Source: Bordetella parapertussis
GTDB lineage: Bacteria > Pseudomonadota > Gammaproteobacteria > Burkholderiales > Burkholderiaceae_B
Assembly (NCBI GenBank): GCA_945897365.1
Contig: CAMDFD010000001.1
Location: 186,001-250,000 of the forward strand
Direction: 5' to 3'
DNA length: 64,000 nucleotides
Shown here: piece by piece, positions 58,547 through 64,000 of the stretch
How positions within the stretch are numbered: the first letter of the stretch is position 1
Layout of the letters: every line of letters begins with the position of its first letter
Position numbers and translations under genes: made by a program
Notes under the pieces: generated by a model
What the model saw: only the letters and a program-made list of their open reading frames with translations
The model's database searches: none
What the model was told of the DNA's origin: nothing

Positions 58547-59436
58547 TTGGCTTTTCGTGCAAAGGCTTGTTGACTAAATTTTAAAACGGCCTGATTAAAA
58601 CTTTCCGCTTCGTCTACAAATAATGCGTGCCCAGCCTTGTCAAATATTTCGATGGTGATAAGGTCGCGGGCACGCTTCTTTTGGAGTGCCTCGGCTTGCT
58701 CTTTGAGCCAGGGTCTGATGGCGTAAAGCACGGGAATCTGTTGTTTTTGGAGGGTTTCACTCCAATAAGTGCGAGGATAGGGTTGATTGAGTAACTGAAT
58801 CGCGACATCCGGTGCGGCCTGGAGTGCCGAATCTAAAACGGCTTGGGCCAACACGGGTGGAGGTGGCTTTCGATAAATATCCTGGCTAAAGGTGCGCATG
58901 TATTGCTCGCGCTTAACCGGATCATTCATGGTTTGAGCAAAATTAGAGCGACGTCCCGCCGGAGGTTTTCCTTCTCCCACAGAGTTGTCGATCAATATCA
59001 GTCCACGCAGTCCCTTTGGCTTGTAGTTTGCAACGAAATCGAGAGACTCCAACACACCTAGGGACCAACCCGCGAGGACAAAGTCGCGCACTTGAGCGAC
59101 TTTTAAAAACTCATCGATATCCTGAATCCGCCGCTTGGGCGCATGTGAAAGGGTCGTCACCTCAGAGAGTCCCTGAGATCTTGGGTCGAGCGCTAGTACG
59201 CGATATGACCTGGAAAGGGTTGCGAATTGCTTTTCAAAGACTGCGGCGGGCATCAGCCAGCCTGGGATCAACACAAGAGTTTTATTGCCTCGACCCGCTT
59301 CGATATAGTGCAGTCGAACGCCGTCGGAGGTGGTGAACGTATGATGTTGCACAGAAGAAGCTAAACCAAGCGAAGGGAAAAGAACGGGCCAAAGTGCCAT
59401 AGACAGAATCCAAACGAGTCGTCTCAAGGGATTCAT
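58543..59436 (-). CDS. Exported alpha/beta hydrolase
   Basis: 297 residues with a signal peptide (LVWILSMALWPVLFPSLGLA). Fold: GVRLHYIEAGRGNKTLVLIPGWLMPAAVF, nucleophile S125 in GWSLG, and His in KAGHALFVDEAESFNQAV. A PGW oxyanion segment and the PRSQGLSE turn place it with epoxide hydrolase/haloperoxidase-like enzymes; substrate unknown. ATG at 59436. It diverges from the AroE-like gene. Confidence 0.84.
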   Translation of the reverse strand: MNPLRRLVWILSMALWPVLFPSLGLASSVQHHTFTTSDGVRLHYIEAGRGNKTLVLIPGWLMPAAVFEKQFATLSRSYRVLALDPRSQGLSEVTTLSHAPKRRIQDIDEFLKVAQVRDFVLAGWSLGVLESLDFVANYKPKGLRGLILIDNSVGEGKPPAGRRSNFAQTMNDPVKREQYMRTFSQDIYRKPPPPVLAQAVLDSALQAAPDVAIQLLNQPYPRTYWSETLQKQQIPVLYAIRPWLKEQAEALQKKRARDLITIEIFDKAGHALFVDEAESFNQAVLKFSQQAFARKAN

Positions 59437-59484
59437 GGGTAAACTCCATTAACTAAGTCTGAAAATCAATCACTCACTGACATT

Positions 59485-60282
59485 ATGATGGAAATTACAG
59501 GCAACACACGACTCTATGGCATCGTGGCTGATCCCGTTTCACAGGTCAAAACACCGCAGACGATGCGAAAGGTCTTTGAAAAGAGAGGCACGGACGGAGT
59601 CCTTGTACCGATGCATGTCGCGCCTGAGGGCTTGCCTGCATTTGTGCAGGCTTTGCGCGGGATGTTGAACTTTGGCGGCATGATTGCGACAGTGCCTCAC
59701 AAGACCGCGATGGTAGACCTGTGCGATGACATCACGCCTGCGGCACGACTGGTCGGAGCAGTCAATATTGTGCGCCGTAATGTGGATGGCAGCCTGTCTG
59801 GCGATATTCTGGATGGACGGGGGTTTGTGGGCGGTTTGCGCCAGCACGGGATCGAACCAGGTGGCATGCGGGTATTTTTGAGTGGCGCGGGCGGAGCGGC
59901 CAAGGCGATTGCCTTTGCGCTAGCGGAGGCGGGGGTTGCCTGTGTAGACCTCTACAACCGGACACAAACTAAAGCGCAAGACATGATCGAGCGGTTGCAA
60001 GCTGTTTATCCAGAGGTACCGATGTCAGTGGTCGGTGCGAGTCCTGCTGGTTACGATTTGGTGATTAACGCGACCTCGCTGGGCATGAAATCTGATGATC
60101 CGCTTCCCTTGGAGGTGAGCGGTTTGAACGCGCGACAAATCGTTGCAGAAATCATTATGACGCCTGCCTTGACTCCCTTGCTGCTTGCTGCTCAAAAAAA
60201 AGGCTGCCAAATACAGTATGGATTGCCGATGCTGGAGTGTCAGATCGAATTGATGGCGGACTTTATGGGGGTCGCAAAGTAA
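59485..60282 (+). CDS. Shikimate dehydrogenase-like protein, altered substrate site
   Basis: 265 residues. AroE fold: substrate domain ending TVPHKTAMVDL (catalytic K73), GAVNIVRR (N94), GDILDGRGF (D110) and NADP domain FLSGAGGAAKAIAFALAEAG with NRTQTK. Compared with E. coli AroE, the Ser14/Ser16 pair of HSKSP is here V21 and T23 in QVKTP, and GDNTDG reads GDILDG, so shikimate is probably not the substrate. The stop overlaps the GMC ATG by one base (TAATG), so the two act together. Probably a catabolic dehydrogenase for another cyclic or hydroxy acid. Confidence 0.83.
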   Translation: MMEITGNTRLYGIVADPVSQVKTPQTMRKVFEKRGTDGVLVPMHVAPEGLPAFVQALRGMLNFGGMIATVPHKTAMVDLCDDITPAARLVGAVNIVRRNVDGSLSGDILDGRGFVGGLRQHGIEPGGMRVFLSGAGGAAKAIAFALAEAGVACVDLYNRTQTKAQDMIERLQAVYPEVPMSVVGASPAGYDLVINATSLGMKSDDPLPLEVSGLNARQIVAEIIMTPALTPLLLAAQKKGCQIQYGLPMLECQIELMADFMGVAK

Positions 60283-61880
60283 TGGAACAGTTCGATTATG
60301 TGATTGTGGGAGGCGGAACAGCAGCCTGCGTGCTGGCCAATCGCTTGACGGCCAATGGACGATATACCGTGTTGATGTTGGAGGCCGGAGGCGAGCCCAA
60401 GAGCATGTGGATCAAGATCCCTGCGGGCTTTACCAAGCTGCTGAACGATCCGATTTACAACTGGCGTTTTGAAACCGAGCCAGAGGAAAATACCCGGGGA
60501 CGAAAAATTGCGATTCCTCGCGGCAAGGGACTCGGCGGCTCGAGTTTGATTAATGGCATGATTTACGTGCACGGCCAGCCCGAGGATTACGATCACTGGG
60601 CAAAACTTGGGGCAACGGGATGGTCTGCGCAAGACGTCGCGCCTTATTTCAAAAAGATGGAAACCTATTTGCCGGGTGATGACGCACGCGGCAAGCACGG
60701 GCCCATGCATATTCATCAAGTGAGCGAGCGTTATCCGCTTGCGCAGGCCTTGTTGCAGGCGGCTGCAGAAGACGGTCAGCCCTTGACGCAGGACTATAAC
60801 GGTCAAACTCAAGAGGGTTTTGGGTACTACCAAGTCGCGCAAAAAGACGGGCAGCGCTGGAGTGTTTTTGAGGGGTATCTCAATCCTGTCCGACAGCGTA
60901 AAAATTTAACTGTGCGCACGGGGGCGATGGTGACCAAGGTCAATGTGACCGAAGGGGTGTGCACCGGCGTGACCTATCGGGATTCGGCCGGGGTGCGCAT
61001 GGTCAACGCAAAGCTTGAGGTGATTCTGGCTGCAGGGGCGATCCAAACACCCCAGTTGCTTGAGCTTTCGGGCATTGGTGATCCGGCATTGTTGCACAGG
61101 CTAGGTATACCGCTTGTGTACGCTGCGCCGCGTGTGGGTGAAAACTACATTGATCATTTTGCGACGCGGATGAATTGGCGGGTTAAAAATACACAAACAT
61201 TGAATGAGCTCGCGCAGGGCTGGCGAGTCGGCGTAGCCGCTCTGCAGTACTTTACGCAACGAAAAGGCTTGTTGACCTTAGGCACAGGCCTTGTGCACGG
61301 TTTCGTCAAAACAAAGCCACACATGGCGACGCCCGATGTGCAGTACTTCTTTATGCATGCAAGTTATGCCAATGCGGCGATCCGCAAGTTAGACAGCGCA
61401 CCGGGTATGACAATCGGAGTCGCGGGCCTGCGTCCGACTTCGCAAGGCAGTATCCATAGCAAATCAAACGACCCTACCCAGGGGCCTGCGATCCGTCCTA
61501 ATTTTTTAGCGACAGACGAAGATCGTCAAACCTTGATCGACGGAATGAAAATCGCACGTCAGATCGTTGGAAAGCCGGCGTTAGCGAACTATATTGATTT
61601 CGAAATGAGCCCTGGGCCGACCGTCCAGACAGACCAAGAGTGGCTGGATTTTGGACGTGCGAATGGTCAAACGATCTATCATCCAATCGGCACGTGTCGC
61701 ATGGGCTCCGATAGCGAGGCCGTCGTGGATGTCAGGTTGCGCTTTAAAGGCTTGCGAGGATTACGTATTGTCGATGCCTCGGTGATGCCCGCGATGGTTT
61801 CGGGTAATACGCAATCGCCTGTGATGATGGTGGCCGAGCGGGGAGCGGACTTGATTCTTGAGGATGCCGCAAAGGCTTGA
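60282..61880 (+). CDS. GMC-family FAD oxidoreductase
   Basis: 532 residues. FAD motif YVIVGGGTAACVLANRLT; GMC signature 1 PRGKGLGGSSLINGMIYVHGQPEDYDHWA and signature 2 GAIQTPQLLELSGIGDP; catalytic His in IYHPIGTCRMG and Asn in SGNTQSPVMMV. This resembles choline/alcohol dehydrogenases. It is translationally coupled to the AroE-like gene, suggesting one two-step oxidation route. No signal peptide. Confidence 0.94.
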   Translation: MEQFDYVIVGGGTAACVLANRLTANGRYTVLMLEAGGEPKSMWIKIPAGFTKLLNDPIYNWRFETEPEENTRGRKIAIPRGKGLGGSSLINGMIYVHGQPEDYDHWAKLGATGWSAQDVAPYFKKMETYLPGDDARGKHGPMHIHQVSERYPLAQALLQAAAEDGQPLTQDYNGQTQEGFGYYQVAQKDGQRWSVFEGYLNPVRQRKNLTVRTGAMVTKVNVTEGVCTGVTYRDSAGVRMVNAKLEVILAAGAIQTPQLLELSGIGDPALLHRLGIPLVYAAPRVGENYIDHFATRMNWRVKNTQTLNELAQGWRVGVAALQYFTQRKGLLTLGTGLVHGFVKTKPHMATPDVQYFFMHASYANAAIRKLDSAPGMTIGVAGLRPTSQGSIHSKSNDPTQGPAIRPNFLATDEDRQTLIDGMKIARQIVGKPALANYIDFEMSPGPTVQTDQEWLDFGRANGQTIYHPIGTCRMGSDSEAVVDVRLRFKGLRGLRIVDASVMPAMVSGNTQSPVMMVAERGADLILEDAAKA

Positions 61881-61888
61881 CCCTGCGA

Positions 61889-63514
61889 TTAAGGCAAGCT
61901 TGTGTAGTGTGCCGCAAGTGCGATAAATGCGTTCAAGCCCGGATCTTGGCCAGTTTCCTCGGCGATGATTTGGCTAACTGCGGGTGCGATGGTGGCCGCT
62001 AGTCTGGCATCAAGAAAGAGTAGACGCGAGCGCCTTGCCAAAACATCCTCGACGTTACGTGCATATTCGTAGCGTACGGCAAATCGCACCATCGCAGCCG
62101 TGAGTCCGCCTCCGAGCGCTTGCTCTGCACCAGGTAGGGCTTCTATAAAGCAAGCCTCATCGCCGTAGGCTGTGAGGCTAGGTGCCTCATGCATCGAGTG
62201 CGTGACGGCTTGTCCTGTTTGTGCACCCACCAACGTCAGGTTTTCGGTGGAGCAGGACGCTTTCGCGACAAGCAGTTTTGACTCAAAGCAATGTTTGAGT
62301 ACATCCTCTGCCATCGCTCGGTAGGTGGTCCATTTGCCACCGGTCACCGAAACGAGCTGACTTGGACTGATCAAAACAGTGTGCTCACGACTGATTTTTT
62401 TTGTTTGGCCTGAGGCGTCGGTTGGCGGTTTAACCAAAGGACGCAGTCCGACCCAGATGCTTTTGATATCCGCGCGAGTGGGCGGGCGTCGTAAGTATTT
62501 TCCTGCTTCGCGCAAAATAAATTCCAGCTCTTCATGAAAGGGCTCTGGCTCTTGGCTCAGGTCATGCCGAGGCGTATCCGTTGTACCGAGTATGACCTTG
62601 CCGAGCCAAGGTACTGCAAAGATGACGCGACCGTCGCTGGTATGCGGGACGATAAGCGCCTGGTCGCCGGAAAGGAACGCTTGATCAACGACAATATGCA
62701 CCCCTTGACTCGGGGCGACAATCGACTGACTGGCTTGGCCACGCGCTTCGTCATCAAGCTGTCGTACTTCGTCGACCCAGACGCCCGTTGCGTTGACGAC
62801 GCAGCTTGCTCGAATGGTATAGGGCAGTCCTGTTTCGATATCTTGAGCCAAAATACCGTTGACGCGATTTTCCGCGTCATGCAGCAATTCAACGGCGCGA
62901 CAGTAATTCACGACCGTGGCACCCTGTTGCGCGGCCGTGCGTGCGAGTGCTAACGCGAGACGTGCATCATCAAACTGACCATCCCAATATTGAACCGAGC
63001 CTTTTAGGTTTTTTGTGTTGAGATTGGGCAGGGCGGCTTGCGTGGCGTTGACACCGTAAAAATGCGTCCGTCCTAGACTGCGACGTCCAGCCAGCAAGTC
63101 ATAGAGAAGCAGGCCAGCACCATAAAAAGGCATTTCCCAGAAGCGGTAGCACGGCATCACAAACGAGAGCGCCCGCGCGAGGTGTGGTGCATTGTGCAAC
63201 AGTGTCGCGCGTTCGTGCAGTGCTTCGTACACAAGAGAGATATTGCCCTGTGCGAGATAGCGCACGCCACCATGGACAAGTTTGGTCGAGCGAGAGGACG
63301 CTCCCTTGGCAAAGTCGGCCGCCTCAATTAATACGACAGAAAAACCACGCGAAGCAGCGTCCAAGGCCAGTCCAAGACCTGTCGCACCACCTCCGATGAT
63401 CGCAAGATCGTATGGTGTCGCGCTTTCCAGTCGAGACAGAATATCTCTGCGCTCGGTCGTTCGTGGTGTAGCAAGCACGCGCTGGAACAAAGGGTTGGTT
63501 TGGGCCGCTTTCAT
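61889..63514 (-). CDS. glpD: Aerobic glycerol-3-phosphate dehydrogenase
   Basis: FAD membrane-associated enzyme that oxidises glycerol-3-phosphate and feeds ubiquinone. 541 residues. FAD motif [51 protein letters not shown]; catalytic region QSIVAPSQGVHIVVDQAFL; GKVILGTTDTPRHDLSQEP; LVSVTGGKWTTYRAMAEDVL. ATG at 63514. It follows glpK by nine bases in the same operon and converges with the GMC gene. Confidence 0.96.
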   Translation of the reverse strand: MKAAQTNPLFQRVLATPRTTERRDILSRLESATPYDLAIIGGGATGLGLALDAASRGFSVVLIEAADFAKGASSRSTKLVHGGVRYLAQGNISLVYEALHERATLLHNAPHLARALSFVMPCYRFWEMPFYGAGLLLYDLLAGRRSLGRTHFYGVNATQAALPNLNTKNLKGSVQYWDGQFDDARLALALARTAAQQGATVVNYCRAVELLHDAENRVNGILAQDIETGLPYTIRASCVVNATGVWVDEVRQLDDEARGQASQSIVAPSQGVHIVVDQAFLSGDQALIVPHTSDGRVIFAVPWLGKVILGTTDTPRHDLSQEPEPFHEELEFILREAGKYLRRPPTRADIKSIWVGLRPLVKPPTDASGQTKKISREHTVLISPSQLVSVTGGKWTTYRAMAEDVLKHCFESKLLVAKASCSTENLTLVGAQTGQAVTHSMHEAPSLTAYGDEACFIEALPGAEQALGGGLTAAMVRFAVRYEYARNVEDVLARRSRLLFLDARLAATIAPAVSQIIAEETGQDPGLNAFIALAAHYTSLP

Positions 63515-63523
63515 GTTGACCGT

Positions 63524-64000
63524 TTAGTCCTGTGACCAAGATTTAGCGCGTTCGACGGCTTGTTGCCAGCGGGCGCGTTTGATGGCGCGTTCGGTGTCAG
63601 ACCATCGAGGTTCGAAGCGCTTATCCTCTTGCCAGAGTCCTGCAATTTCATCGGTGCTTGACCAAAGACCGACTGCCAGGCCGCCGAGGTAGGCGGCACC
63701 CAGCGCCGTCGTTTCCACAATTTTTGGACGGATTACGGGAACTCCAAGCATATTGGCTTGCATTTGCAGAAGCAGGTTGTTTTTGGACGCGCCGCCATCC
63801 ACCCGTAATTCTGAGAGGCTCAGGCCTGCATCCTTCTGCATCGCCTCAAACACATCGGCGACTTGGAGTGCGATTGCCTCAAGTGCTGCGCGGGCAATAT
63901 GTGCTTTCGTTGTGCCGCGTGTCATGCCAATCAACGTGCCGCGCGCGTGACCGTCCCAGTGTGGCGCACCCAAACCCGTGAAAGCGGGCACCAAATACGT
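63524..64000 (-). CDS. glpK: Glycerol kinase (partial, right edge)
   Basis: Only the C-terminal 158 codons lie in the window. The frame runs open to base 64000, reading [82 protein letters not shown] and [16 protein letters not shown] are the kinase FGGY C-terminal signatures. Phosphorylates glycerol to glycerol-3-phosphate, which glpD then oxidises. Its stop lies nine bases before the glpD ATG. Confidence 0.95.
   Translation of the reverse strand, partial: TYLVPAFTGLGAPHWDGHARGTLIGMTRGTTKAHIARAALEAIALQVADVFEAMQKDAGLSLSELRVDGGASKNNLLLQMQANMLGVPVIRPKIVETTALGAAYLGGLAVGLWSSTDEIAGLWQEDKRFEPRWSDTERAIKRARWQQAVERAKSWSQD

Noticed and set aside
60240..60842. 200-codon minus-strand frame over the AroE/GMC junction
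   Set aside because: Covers real coding on the other strand and has no motif of its own.

Overview
The window looks like a chromosomal core segment of a Gram-negative betaproteobacterium of the order Burkholderiales, most likely family Alcaligenaceae (Bordetella relatives). Reasons: the order ubiH-type gene, dusB, fis, purH, ruvC; a Bug-type solute-binding protein standing alone between tRNA genes; a phasin gene (polyhydroxyalkanoate storage); a separate bpt/aat N-end-rule pair; and sigma-32 type promoters rather than CIRCE elements at grpE/dnaK. Base composition is moderately GC-rich. The assignment is inference from gene content; no 16S gene is present. I see no prophage, insertion sequence, CRISPR array or plasmid-type replication gene.

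Layout. 1-4.7 kb (minus): UbiH-family hydroxylase, dusB, fis, purH and ruvC (cut by the left edge), closely spaced like an operon. 4.8-6.4 kb: a TM2-like membrane protein and an unusual protein that aligns with Bacillus spore-coat transglutaminase Tgl. 6.4-17 kb: pepP, ctaG-like, galU, bepA, a YheT-type hydrolase, an NTF2-fold protein, a CHCC zinc finger, azlCD, rhlE, a thioredoxin and an EI24 protein. 17-19.7 kb: CinA-type domain protein, IclR regulator and phasin with a well-defined promoter. 19.7-24.9 kb (minus): pyrD, the N-end-rule pair bpt and aat, a NUDIX hydrolase, a conserved hypothetical and an MFS transporter. 24.9-26.3 kb: tRNA-Cys, Bug protein, tRNA-Gly. 26.4-31.9 kb: murB, dapB, bamE, fur, recN, nadK. 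32-38 kb: hrcA, hemH, grpE, dnaK, dnaJ. 38-43.5 kb (minus): periplasmic M16 peptidase and a MoxR/GNAT/VWA operon. 43.6-47.4 kb: two c-type cytochromes, DUF1841, and a two-subunit sodium symporter. 47.4-57.4 kb: smr, trxB, then ftsK, lolA, rarA, a bd-type oxidase operon (with a 33-residue third subunit) and serS. 57.5-61.9 kb: an exported unknown, an exported alpha/beta hydrolase, and an AroE-like/GMC oxidoreductase pair. 61.9-64 kb (minus): glpD and glpK (cut by the right edge).

How it fits together. Most genes are housekeeping: purine, pyrimidine and wall-precursor synthesis, chaperones, envelope biogenesis (BamE, BepA, LolA), recombination and chromosome segregation (RuvC, RecN, RarA, FtsK), and respiration (cytochromes c, CtaG, CydAB). 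Packing is dense: no gene-free stretch exceeds 300 bases, and four convergent gene pairs interlock their stop codons over four bases. Accessory interest lies in the Tgl-like protein, the AroE-like/GMC pair, the MoxR-GNAT-VWA operon, the symporter with an EF-hand-like loop, and the regulatory sites around the IclR and phasin genes.
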